In this document: positions 8,132 to 16,049 of the stretch, one piece after another
Layout: every line of letters begins with the position of its first letter
Numbering within the stretch: position 1 is the stretch's first letter
Assembly: GCA_964616825.1 (NCBI GenBank)
Contig: CAZTSX010000023.1
Span: 1-34,597, forward strand
DNA: 34,597 nucleotides
Direction: 5' to 3'
Source: QYOJ01 sp964616825
GTDB lineage: Bacteria > Bacteroidota > Bacteroidia > Bacteroidales > FEN-979
The notes under the pieces: model-generated
The model's database searches: none
Seen by the model: the letters and a program-made list of their open reading frames with translations, nothing else
What the model was told of the DNA's origin: nothing
Made by a program: the position numbers and the translations under genes

Positions 8132-9532
8132 ATGACTGTTCAGAAACCTTCCATCCCCAAAGGCACCCGGGACTTTCCTCCCGGAGAGATGGTCCGAAGA
8201 AATTACATCTTCGATACTGTACGATCTGTTTTTGAGCTATACGGTTATCAACCGATCGAGACACCGGCGATGGAGAATCTCTCCACGCTGCTGGGAAAAT
8301 ACGGGGAAGAGGGAGACAGGTTGATTTACAGGATTCTGAATTCCGGGGATTACCTGAAAGGAGTGACCGGGTTACCAGGTGAACATGTGACCAAGTCATC
8401 GGACTCGATTCACGATTCACGATTTACGATTCACGATCTCACTCAACAAATTACCGAAAAAGGACTTCGCTACGACCTCACTGTTCCGTTAGCCCGCTTT
8501 GTGGTACAACATCAACATGAACTTTCCTTCCCATTCAAGCGGTATCAGATTCAGCCTGTCTGGCGGGCCGACCGTCCGCAGAAAGGAAGATACCGTGAGT
8601 TTTCTCAATGCGACGTGGATGTGATCGGAAGCAATTCATTGCTAAATGAAGTGGAACTGGTGCAGATCATTGATGATATATTTTGCCGGTTGAAGGTACC
8701 TGTTGTCATCAACCTGAACCACAGGAAAATTTTATCCGGAATCGCGGAATCCATAGGAGCTGCTGATAAACTTACCGATATTACCCTGGCCATTGATAAA
8801 CTTGAGAAGGTTGGTCTTGAGAAAGTCAACGCTGAACTGGCCAACAGAGGTCTCTCGAAAACTGCCATCACGAAACTCCAACCTCTCCTTGAACTACAGG
8901 GTAAGATTAAAGAGAAAAAACAGTTACTGGAGGAGCTCTTCAGTCATTCTGAAGTTGGGAAGCAAGGCATGGAAGAGATTTGCACTGTAATGAGATGTCT
9001 CAAAGAGCTGACCGTCAAGAATAAATTTGAGTTCGCTACGCGACTGGCCCGTGGACTGGATTACTACACCGGAACCATCATTGAGGTCATGGCTCTCCAT
9101 ACCGATATTGGAAGTCTTTGTGGGGGGGGTAGGTATGATGACCTGACCGGAGTATTTGGATTACCGGGATTATCCGGCGTAGGCATCTCATTCGGAGCCG
9201 ACCGGATTTATGATGTGATGATGAACCTGAAGCTCTTTCCGGAAACGCTTCAATCAACCACCCGTGTTCTCTTTGTGAATTTTGGGTTTGAAGAGGAGCG
9301 CTTTTGCCTGAAGCAGATCTCCTCAATCCGGGAAGCAGGGATACCTTCAGAGATCTATCCTGAAGCTGTCAAGCTGAAGAAACAACTTGATTATGCCAAC
9401 CGGAAGCGGATTCCTTTTGTGGTGCTGGCAGGGAAGGATGAAATGGCATCTGGAAAAGTTACCCTAAAGAACATGGAAACCGGTGAGCAAGAAACAATTC
9501 CTGCAACCAATCTAACTGATCAACTGCGATAA
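8132..9532 (+). CDS. hisS: Histidine--tRNA ligase
   Basis: This is a class II synthetase of 466 residues that charges tRNA-His in the cytoplasm. Visible hallmarks are the start IPKGTRDFPP, motif 1 region ELYGYQPIETPAMENL, LRYDLTVPLARFV, motif 2 RYQIQPVWRADRPQKGRYREF, the histidine-specific ARGLDYYTGTIIEV, GGGRYDDL, motif 3 GVGISFGADRI, and a C-terminal anticodon-binding domain. The ATG at 8132 is chosen because the in-frame TTG at 8114 falls inside the -7 box. Residues about 92-103 (DSIHDSRFTIHD) come from a 7-bp tandem repeat inserted in the variable loop before LRYDLTVP. The frame is intact, so the enzyme is presumably active. Confidence 0.95.
   Translation: MTVQKPSIPKGTRDFPPGEMVRRNYIFDTVRSVFELYGYQPIETPAMENLSTLLGKYGEEGDRLIYRILNSGDYLKGVTGLPGEHVTKSSDSIHDSRFTIHDLTQQITEKGLRYDLTVPLARFVVQHQHELSFPFKRYQIQPVWRADRPQKGRYREFSQCDVDVIGSNSLLNEVELVQIIDDIFCRLKVPVVINLNHRKILSGIAESIGAADKLTDITLAIDKLEKVGLEKVNAELANRGLSKTAITKLQPLLELQGKIKEKKQLLEELFSHSEVGKQGMEEICTVMRCLKELTVKNKFEFATRLARGLDYYTGTIIEVMALHTDIGSLCGGGRYDDLTGVFGLPGLSGVGISFGADRIYDVMMNLKLFPETLQSTTRVLFVNFGFEEERFCLKQISSIREAGIPSEIYPEAVKLKKQLDYANRKRIPFVVLAGKDEMASGKVTLKNMETGEQETIPATNLTDQLR
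8406..8440. repeat. In-gene tandem array, 7-bp unit CGATTCA (5 copies) inside hisS
   Basis: Five consecutive 7-mers read CGATTCA, CGATTCA, CGATTTA, CGATTCA and CGATCTC. They are translated as SIHDSRFTIHDL. Three 7-bp units equal 21 bases or seven codons, so the translated pattern repeats every seven residues. Confidence 0.85.
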
Positions 9533-9542
9533 AAAAAAACGT

Positions 9543-11066
9543 ATGACTTTCGTTATCAAAGGTTCGGGTTTGACCATTGAAGATGTGGTTAACGTATCCC
9601 GGCACAACGAGAAAGCAGAACTTCACCCCGAAGCGGTTGAGCGGATTCATAAATGCCGTGCTATGCTCGAAAAGAAGATTGATGCACGTGAGATCATGTA
9701 CGGTGTCAACACAGGTATCGGAGAGTTTTCCGAAGTGGTTCTTAATGACAACCAGGTCAAAGATTTTCAGAAATACCTGGTTTACAATCATGCTGCTGGT
9801 ATGGGTGATGCGATGCCGATCGAATGGGTGCGAGGAGCTATGCTTGGCCGAATCAATGTGCATGCTCATGGAAACTCAGGGAGCCGTCTGGAGATAACAC
9901 AAACGCTGCTCGATATGCTCAACAAGGGTGTGACACCATATGTTTGTGTCAAAGGCTCTGTTGGCGCTTGCGGGGACCTGGCTCCTATGTCGCAAATCGC
10001 ATTGCTGATGATGGGTGAAGGGCACGCATACTTCAATGGAGAGTTCCTTTCCGGCCAAGAGGCCCTCGACAGAGCCGGGATTCCGGTTCCGGGTTTACAG
10101 GCACGCGATGGCCTGGCAACCATAAACGGATCGAATGTTCTGACAGCCATGAGCGCTATCTTTATTTACGACACGAACAGGTGGCTAAAACAGACAGAGA
10201 TCGCTGCTTCCATGTCGCTTGAAGCGATGAAGGCAAACATGAGGCCCTACTATCCCAAACTGCATGAGATAAGAGGATTCAAAGGCGCTATTCGCAGTGC
10301 AGCCTCTATTTTGAAGTGTGTTACCGGTGGCGATCTTTTTGAAGGAAAGATCAAATGCAAGGTACAGGATGCTTACTCGATGCGTTCCACTCCCCAGGTG
10401 ATCGGAGCTGCTCACGATGCACTGGCTTATGCCCGTTCGCAGGTTGAGATTGAGCTGAACGGTGTAGGAGACAATCCGGTGTTCTTCCCGGATGAGAATA
10501 TTCAGCTCTCGGGAGCCAATTTCCAGGGATCACCAGTTTCGGTTCCGATGGATATGGCCGGAGCTGTGGTTACTATGGTGAGCGTGATGTCGGAGCGCCG
10601 GATGAACCGGTTGAACAATCCGGCCTTGAGTGTCGGGCTGCCCGCATTCCTGACCAAAGGAGCAGGTATGTTTAGCGGATTGATGCTCAGTCAGTATACC
10701 GCCGATATGCAGATTGTAGAGCAACGAATCCTTTCTGCTCCGGCCTCTGTTCAATCGATCCCGGCTGCAGCCGATCAGGAAGACTTTGTTTCGATGGGTA
10801 TGAACACCGCATTGAAGAATTTCCAGATCCTCGACAACGCTTATGGGATTCTGGGAATTGAATTGATGGCAGCGGCCCAGGCTCTCGATTTCAGGGAGTA
10901 TACTTTCGGAGCGGGTACAACCAAAGCGAAAGAGGTGGTTCGGAGGCATGTAGATTTCCTGGATATAGACCGCCCCCTCTATCCCGATCACAATAAAATG
11001 AAGGATCTGGTAAAGTCGTGCGAGATCCTGGAGGAGGTAGAGACACTGGTCGGAAGCCTAGAATAA
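9543..11066 (+). CDS. hutH: HutH-like aromatic amino acid ammonia-lyase with Ala-Cys-Gly MIO site
   Basis: At 507 residues this matches histidine ammonia-lyase length (about 505). Family features are YGVNTGIGEFSEV, the HAL-type NHAAGMGD, GSVGACGDLAPM, NGVGDNPVF, and QEDFVSMG, which keeps the Gln-Glu pair of HAL rather than Asn-Gln of plant PAL. The enzyme would release ammonia from histidine (to urocanate) or a related amino acid. The MIO prosthetic group normally forms from Ala-Ser-Gly; here the residue at position 143, the same number as Ser143 of the Pseudomonas enzyme, is cysteine (codon 9969-9971). HutU, HutI and FtcD-type genes are absent nearby. It starts 10 bases after hisS and probably shares its transcript. 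Histidine specificity is inferred. Confidence 0.82.
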   Translation: MTFVIKGSGLTIEDVVNVSRHNEKAELHPEAVERIHKCRAMLEKKIDAREIMYGVNTGIGEFSEVVLNDNQVKDFQKYLVYNHAAGMGDAMPIEWVRGAMLGRINVHAHGNSGSRLEITQTLLDMLNKGVTPYVCVKGSVGACGDLAPMSQIALLMMGEGHAYFNGEFLSGQEALDRAGIPVPGLQARDGLATINGSNVLTAMSAIFIYDTNRWLKQTEIAASMSLEAMKANMRPYYPKLHEIRGFKGAIRSAASILKCVTGGDLFEGKIKCKVQDAYSMRSTPQVIGAAHDALAYARSQVEIELNGVGDNPVFFPDENIQLSGANFQGSPVSVPMDMAGAVVTMVSVMSERRMNRLNNPALSVGLPAFLTKGAGMFSGLMLSQYTADMQIVEQRILSAPASVQSIPAAADQEDFVSMGMNTALKNFQILDNAYGILGIELMAAAQALDFREYTFGAGTTKAKEVVRRHVDFLDIDRPLYPDHNKMKDLVKSCEILEEVETLVGSLE

Positions 11067-11087
11067 GGGATGAGGGACGAGGGAGAT
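11067..11087. repeat. Short tandem array, 7-bp unit GGGAYGA (3 copies)
   Basis: GGGATGA, GGGACGA and GGGAGAT follow the hutH TAA directly, with no spacer. A different 10-bp array starts 3 bases further on. Confidence 0.6.
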
Positions 11088-11090
11088 TCA

Positions 11091-11159
11091 TGGCAATCAA
11101 TGGCAATGTATGGCAATCAATGGCAATATAATGGCAATTGATGACAATCCATGGCAATT
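11091..11159. repeat. 10-bp phased array TGGCAATNN(N) (7 copies)
   Basis: Copies of TGGCAAT begin at 11091, 11101, 11111, 11121, 11132 and 11152, with a variant TGACAAT at 11142. The period is 10 bp apart from one 11-bp step. The GCAAT core and 10-bp phase recall the array at 8066-8105, and a -7 box again follows closely. Confidence 0.85.
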
Positions 11160-11165
11160 AATTTA

Positions 11166-11173
11166 TATTTTTG
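11166..11173 (+). promoter_or_regulatory. Bacteroidota -7 box TATTTTTG next to the 10-bp array
   Basis: TATTTTTG lies 22 bases before the ATG at 11196 and 6 bases after the last array unit. The nearest TTG, within the array (11138-11140), gives a 25-base spacer, longer than usual. Confidence 0.45.
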
Positions 11174-11195
11174 ATAAACTTTAAACCTTAACGTT

Positions 11196-11579
11196 ATGGA
11201 AGATTCTGCATGGATTGCCTTGAGCGTGGCTGCTATGATTCCAATTATGATCTTTGGATTCTCTATCATGGTGCTGGAGATCGTTGCCCTCTGGTTTGTG
11301 CTTGAAAAAGCCGGTGAGCCTGGCTGGGCAGCCATAATCCCAATCTATAACTACCTGATGGTGATCAAGATCGCCGGAAAGCCGTGGTGGTTTTTTCTGC
11401 TGATGTTCATTCCAATAGCTAATATTGTGATCTACATCATCATCCTGAATGGCCTCTCAAAAAGCTTTGGGAAAGATGAGGCTTTTACAGTGGGTCTCTT
11501 CTTCCTGAGGTTCATTTTCCTCCCGATTCTGGGTTTTGGGAAATCGGAATATAGCGGAGATAAGTCAAACTTCAGTTAA
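11196..11579 (+). CDS. Small DUF5684-like membrane protein
   Basis: The 127-residue protein has about three membrane segments (residues 8-34, 40-60 and 63-90) and a polar tail ending KSNFS. The stretch EKAGEPGWAAIIPIYNYLMVIKIAGKPWWFF is typical of DUF5684-type membrane proteins, which are often found near signal peptidase I in Bacteroidota. Their role is unknown. It opens a run of three small membrane proteins separated by very short gaps. Confidence 0.65.
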   Translation: MEDSAWIALSVAAMIPIMIFGFSIMVLEIVALWFVLEKAGEPGWAAIIPIYNYLMVIKIAGKPWWFFLLMFIPIANIVIYIIILNGLSKSFGKDEAFTVGLFFLRFIFLPILGFGKSEYSGDKSNFS

Positions 11580-11594
11580 TCTGAAATCCATTTG

Positions 11595-12035
11595 ATGGAA
11601 GAGCATCCTCAGCCGCCCACGATACCATCAACGCCTAAGCGGCCTCAGATGCTATCGATCCTATGCATTCTCACCTTCATCGGAAGTGGTCTGAATGTCT
11701 TTTCCAGCCTCTTCATCGCCTCCTTCTTTGATGCTTTCCTGGTATTAGCTGAAGAGATTGGAGAGGAATTCGGACTGCCTGGCATGGAGGTATTTCTGTC
11801 ATCTACCCCTGGGTTCTTCCTGATCACGGCGCTACTTAATTCCGGCTCTTTCGCCGGTGCCATCATGATGTGGCGGCTCCGGAAAGTGGGATTTCATCTC
11901 TATACGATCGCACAGATCTTGTTGTTGATCGCACCGATGTATTTCCTGAACCTACAGAGTCCCTCTATCCTCGATCTTCTCTTTAGCGGGTTATTCATCA
12001 TATTATATAGTACCCAAATGAAACACATGCATTGA
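11595..12035 (+). CDS. Small four-helix membrane protein, function unknown
   Basis: The protein has 146 residues from the ATG at 11595; a TTG just before it is less likely. A proline-rich cytoplasmic-looking start (EEHPQPPTIPSTPKRP) is followed by four hydrophobic stretches near 20-44, 70-92, 100-118 and 122-140. The central IMMWRLRKVGFHLYTIAQ parallels IFMWKLRRTGYYLFTIPT in the next gene, so the two are probably diverged duplicates. One base separates its stop from the next ATG, so they are likely cotranslated. Confidence 0.65.
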   Translation: MEEHPQPPTIPSTPKRPQMLSILCILTFIGSGLNVFSSLFIASFFDAFLVLAEEIGEEFGLPGMEVFLSSTPGFFLITALLNSGSFAGAIMMWRLRKVGFHLYTIAQILLLIAPMYFLNLQSPSILDLLFSGLFIILYSTQMKHMH

Positions 12036-12036
12036 A

Positions 12037-12432
12037 ATGACACAAACCGAAACCTCCGGACGCCCGTTATGGCTATCTGCTCTTTGTATCTTCTCCTGGA
12101 TCTTATACGGATGCCTGGCTGCTCTCTTTATCCTGGCTCTCTTTTACACCGGATGGATTACGGAACTTATCGTTCAGTATGTCCCGGATAAAAGCTGGGT
12201 ATCGGGCGAGGTCATCCTGCTGTTTCTATGTGGATTCATGCTCTATGTTATCGCTTTCACCGGCGTTATTTTCATGTGGAAACTACGACGCACAGGCTAC
12301 TACCTTTTCACTATTCCCACACTCCTGATTGCTGCATTCCACCTGTTCCGGCCCGACATTTCATGGATATCAACAGCCTTATATATCTTATTGGTGATTC
12401 TTTTTGGGATATTTTTACGCAGGATGAGTTAA
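12037..12432 (+). CDS. Small four-helix membrane protein, paralogue of the preceding gene
   Basis: The 131-residue protein has four hydrophobic stretches and opens TETSGRPLWLSALCIFSW. The third-segment motif MWKLRRTGYYLFTI matches MWRLRKVGFHLYTI of its neighbour at the same relative place. Function is unknown. It ends the short membrane-protein run before an AT-rich 225-base gap. Confidence 0.65.
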   Translation: MTQTETSGRPLWLSALCIFSWILYGCLAALFILALFYTGWITELIVQYVPDKSWVSGEVILLFLCGFMLYVIAFTGVIFMWKLRRTGYYLFTIPTLLIAAFHLFRPDISWISTALYILLVILFGIFLRRMS

Positions 12433-12500
12433 TTTTTGCATTTTTGATCAAATTTTTATTAAAAAATTTTTTTTCACCGAAGTTAATCATTATAATTGCA

Positions 12501-12530
12501 TTGGATTCATTTATTATTGCATAATATTTG
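12501..12530 (+). promoter_or_regulatory. Possible susC promoter: TTGG - 18 bp - TAATATTTG
   Basis: In the AT-rich 225-base gap before susC, TTGG (12501-12504) and TAATATTTG (12522-12530) resemble -33 and -7 elements. The -7 has one extra base compared with TAnnTTTG, so the match is imperfect. It would leave a leader of about 120 bases. Nothing else coding is seen in this gap. Confidence 0.35.
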
Positions 12531-12572
12531 CAGTTGATTAGTTCAGAAACAAACTCAATATATTATCATATT

Positions 12573-12596
12573 GTGAGGTTAGGTCAGGAACCTTAC
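12573..12596 (+). other. Hairpin in the susC 5' leader
   Basis: GTGAGGTT and AACCTTAC can pair over 8 bp (one G-U) around an 8-base loop AGGTCAGG, 61 bases upstream of the susC ATG. No U-tract follows, so it is not a terminator; a role in leader stability or regulation is only possible. Confidence 0.35.
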
Positions 12597-12657
12597 AGTA
12601 TTTCTATTTGCAAATTTCACTGATTATTAAACCGTTTATAAACCAAAATCAACAGTT

Positions 12658-15600
12658 ATGAGAAAATTTACGATGATCCTTGCTCTCCTGTTCTTTATAG
12701 GACTGCAAGGAGTTCTTGCACAGACACGTGTCATTACCGGGGTAGTGACCTCTGCGGAGGATAACACCCCGATACCAGGGGTGACCGTAGTGGTGAAAGG
12801 AACTACCCTGGGTACCTCAACAGATGTGGATGGGAAATACTCCCTTTCTGTTCCGGAACAGTACAAAGTGATCGTTTTCTCCTATGTCGGGATGAAACCG
12901 CTGGAGATTACTCTGGGTGAATCCAATGTCGTCAACATTTCGATGGAGACGGATGTCCTGTTTATGGATGAAGTGGTGGTCACTGCTCTTGGTATTCCCC
13001 GTGAAAAAAAGTCCCTTGGATACTCAACACAGGAAGTATCAGGTGACGAAGTTAACATAGTCAAGACTGATAACTTTATTAATTCCTTACAAGGACAAGT
13101 TGCAGGTCTGCAAATAACCACAACCACGAATATGGGTGGTTCTTCCAATATTCTGTTAAGGGGGAACAAATCATTGACGGGCAACAACCAGGCCTTATTT
13201 ATTATTGATGGTGTTCCTGTAAATAATGAAGTGACGAACACTCGTTCTCAAGAACAGGCCAGAGGGACCAGCTACGACTTTGGTAATGCTGCTTCGGATA
13301 TCAATCCGGAAGACATCGGATCCATTAACGTATTGAAAGGAGCTGCTGCAACTGCACTGTACGGTTCAAGGGCTGCAAACGGCGTGATCATGATCACAAC
13401 AAAGAAAGGAAAAAAGAAATTAGCAGCTGGCGAAAGAAGAGGTGCCGGAGTTACCTTCAACACCAGTGCAACGATAGGTTTTGTTGATAAATCAACAATG
13501 ATTACTTATCAGGATCAATACGGCGCAGGTTATGGGAATTACTATGATTCGATGCCGGGTTCTAATAATTTCTCCTGGTACGAGCGATGGATCAACCCCC
13601 CTGGAACTGGACCAAGGATAACAACTGATCCGACAAGTCCAGACAGTGAAAAAACGTATTGGGTTGTAACTTCTGAAGATGCTTCTTATGGAACTTACGT
13701 ATTCGATCCTAGCCTGATGGTTTATCAATGGGACGCTGTCGACCCTGAATCTCCGAATTACCTCAAAGCCACACCATGGATAAATGCTAAAAACGGTCCC
13801 ATCACCTTTTTTGAGAAACCGTTAACTTTTACTAATACACTTTCAATTGAGAATGCGTTCAAAAACGGAAACTACAGATTATCCTATACAAACTTTACTC
13901 AATCGGGATTGCTGCCTAACAGCAAGCTGACTAAAAACAATGTCATGTTGAGTGGAACCTGGAAAGTAAACAAACGATTAACTGTTTCAGGATACGGGAC
14001 CTATTCTCTTTTAAATGCTAAAGGGCGTAATTCAACAGGGTATAATGACAACATCATGGGAATGTTCCGTCAATGGTGGCAAACCAACGTTGATATTCTT
14101 CAGCAGAAGGATATGTACGATCTTACAGAGCGTAACGTAACCTGGAATTATATCGACCCATCCGTTGCGTTTCCGATTTACTGGGATAATCCCTACTGGA
14201 CCCGATATCAGAACTATGAAACCGATAAGCGGAATCGTTTTATCGGCAATGTGTCCGCTACATATAAAATCGCTGAATGGCTGAACATTTTTGGCCGGTT
14301 TTCTGTTGATACATACGCCGAACTTCAGGAAGAAAGAAGAGCTGTTGGTAGTGTGCCCGCCGGATTTGGCATTGGCACCGGACCTGATGGCAGTATAGGC
14401 AGAAGCACTCAGGAATCCGGATACATGAGAAGGGATATCACCTTCAGCGAGTATAATTACGATGTAATGGCTAACTTCAATAAAAATTTGTCGAAATCCT
14501 TTAACCTGAAAGCGATATTGGGGATGAATATCAGACAGACAAAGTATAGCCGTTTGATATCTGCAACCAGTGGTGGTTTGGCCGTTCCTGAGCTCTATTC
14601 ATTACAAAACAGTGCCGGTCCCCTGCCACTTCCAAAGGAACTTGCTTCAACAGTGAGGGTTTATGGAATTTACGCAAGCGCTTCGTTAGGATTTAAAAAC
14701 TACCTATATCTGGATGGTACGATCAGAAGAGACCAATCTTCAACGTTGCCTGAAGATAATAATTCATACTATTATCCTTCAGTTACCGGAAGTTTCATCT
14801 TTTCTCAGATTATACCTGATGCAAAATGGCTCTCCTTTGGAAAAATCAGGTTGGGTTATGCACAGGTTGGTAATAGCCCGGGATTTGATCAACTCATTGA
14901 TAATTATCTCGTATTATCACCATTTAACAGTTTGACGACAGCGGTTCCGACTACACAGAAAAACCCTGATCTGAAACCAGAAATAACCAAAAGCATAGAA
15001 GGTGGTCTTGAAATGTACTTCCTAGGCAGAAGGCTTGGTTTTGACCTGGCTCTATATAAGACCAATACGGTTAATCAGATTCTACCGCTCCCGGTTTCAA
15101 CCAGCACCGGTTATAACATCAAAATAATCAATGCAGGTGAAATTCAAAATAAAGGAATCGAAATTATCCTTCGTGCAACACCATTTAAAACTAAAAACTT
15201 TAGATGGGATATCGCGCTGAACTGGTCTAAGAACTACAATGAAGTTGTTAGCTTACTGGAAGGCGTTGAAAACTTGCAGCTTGGAAGATTCCAGGGAGGA
15301 GTTTCCGTCAATGCCATGGTTGGACAACCTTATGGTGTGATTTACGGTAATGATTATATTTATCATGATGTTACCGGAGAAAAAGTGATCGATTCAACGA
15401 ACGGTCAATATCTGAAAACATCTACAAATGATTATGTGATCGGAGACGTAAATCCAGATTGGCAAGGTGGTATATTAAACACCCTTACCTATAAAAACTG
15501 GTCATTAGGCGTCTTGTTCGATTTTCAAAGTGGTGGAGATGTCTTCTCGCTTGACATGTATTATGGAAGTGCAACCGGTTTGCCTGAAGAGACTGATTTT

Positions 15601-16038
15601 ATAAACGATCTCGGGAATCCGGTCAGAAATCCACTTACATATAACCCAGATGGAACATATGCTTCAGACTGCGGTGGATTTATCAATGAAGGTGTAAATG
15701 AGAATGGACAGGTCAATACAACCAGGATAGCCGCCTCCAACTATGGCGCTTTCGGGTATAGAAGAGGGCTTCCGAATCATGCCTTTGTTTATGACGCAAG
15801 TTATATCAAATTGCGGCATATCTCCTTATCTTATACCATTCCTCCCAAGGTATTGAAGAAAACGTTCATTACGGGGATAACCCTGACAGCTGTGGCCTCA
15901 AACGTTGCGATACTGTTTAAAAACATGCCTCATGCCGATCCTGAATCAGGCTTGGGAGCAGGAAACCTGCAAGGGTATTCAACCGGGCCACTACCCACCA
16001 CCCGTGATTTTACTCTGAACTTAAAATTCACCTTCTAA
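12658..16038 (+). CDS. SusC/RagA family TonB-linked outer-membrane protein
   Basis: At 1126 residues it has SusC-type length and order. A signal peptide ends near Ala21 (GVLA-Q). A carboxypeptidase-like domain spans about 25-105 (ITGVVTSAEDNTPIPGVTV, then GKYSLSV). A linker with DEVVVTALGIPREKKSLGYS follows, then a plug at about 120-245 (GSSNILLRGNKSLTGNNQALFIIDGVPV; GSINVLKGAAATALYGSRAANGVIMITTKKG). The rest is a TonB barrel ending in Phe (LNLKFTF). It imports a nutrient across the outer membrane together with the SusD lipoprotein 11 bases downstream. No glycosidase, sulfatase, peptidase, sensor or sigma/anti-sigma gene adjoins, so the substrate cannot be assigned. Confidence 0.95.
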   Translation: MRKFTMILALLFFIGLQGVLAQTRVITGVVTSAEDNTPIPGVTVVVKGTTLGTSTDVDGKYSLSVPEQYKVIVFSYVGMKPLEITLGESNVVNISMETDVLFMDEVVVTALGIPREKKSLGYSTQEVSGDEVNIVKTDNFINSLQGQVAGLQITTTTNMGGSSNILLRGNKSLTGNNQALFIIDGVPVNNEVTNTRSQEQARGTSYDFGNAASDINPEDIGSINVLKGAAATALYGSRAANGVIMITTKKGKKKLAAGERRGAGVTFNTSATIGFVDKSTMITYQDQYGAGYGNYYDSMPGSNNFSWYERWINPPGTGPRITTDPTSPDSEKTYWVVTSEDASYGTYVFDPSLMVYQWDAVDPESPNYLKATPWINAKNGPITFFEKPLTFTNTLSIENAFKNGNYRLSYTNFTQSGLLPNSKLTKNNVMLSGTWKVNKRLTVSGYGTYSLLNAKGRNSTGYNDNIMGMFRQWWQTNVDILQQKDMYDLTERNVTWNYIDPSVAFPIYWDNPYWTRYQNYETDKRNRFIGNVSATYKIAEWLNIFGRFSVDTYAELQEERRAVGSVPAGFGIGTGPDGSIGRSTQESGYMRRDITFSEYNYDVMANFNKNLSKSFNLKAILGMNIRQTKYSRLISATSGGLAVPELYSLQNSAGPLPLPKELASTVRVYGIYASASLGFKNYLYLDGTIRRDQSSTLPEDNNSYYYPSVTGSFIFSQIIPDAKWLSFGKIRLGYAQVGNSPGFDQLIDNYLVLSPFNSLTTAVPTTQKNPDLKPEITKSIEGGLEMYFLGRRLGFDLALYKTNTVNQILPLPVSTSTGYNIKIINAGEIQNKGIEIILRATPFKTKNFRWDIALNWSKNYNEVVSLLEGVENLQLGRFQGGVSVNAMVGQPYGVIYGNDYIYHDVTGEKVIDSTNGQYLKTSTNDYVIGDVNPDWQGGILNTLTYKNWSLGVLFDFQSGGDVFSLDMYYGSATGLPEETDFINDLGNPVRNPLTYNPDGTYASDCGGFINEGVNENGQVNTTRIAASNYGAFGYRRGLPNHAFVYDASYIKLRHISLSYTIPPKVLKKTFITGITLTAVASNVAILFKNMPHADPESGLGAGNLQGYSTGPLPTTRDFTLNLKFTF

Positions 16039-16049
16039 TATAAAAAATT

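Noticed and set aside
8406..8440. Frameshift or pseudogene in hisS caused by the repeat
   Set aside because: The reading frame continues and all downstream HisRS motifs are intact.
10530..10991. 153-codon minus-strand open frame
   Set aside because: It is antisense to hutH and shows no domain or promoter.
12450..12475. Intrinsic terminator in the A/T runs after the membrane-protein genes
   Set aside because: The segment can fold only as weak A-T pairs without a GC stem.
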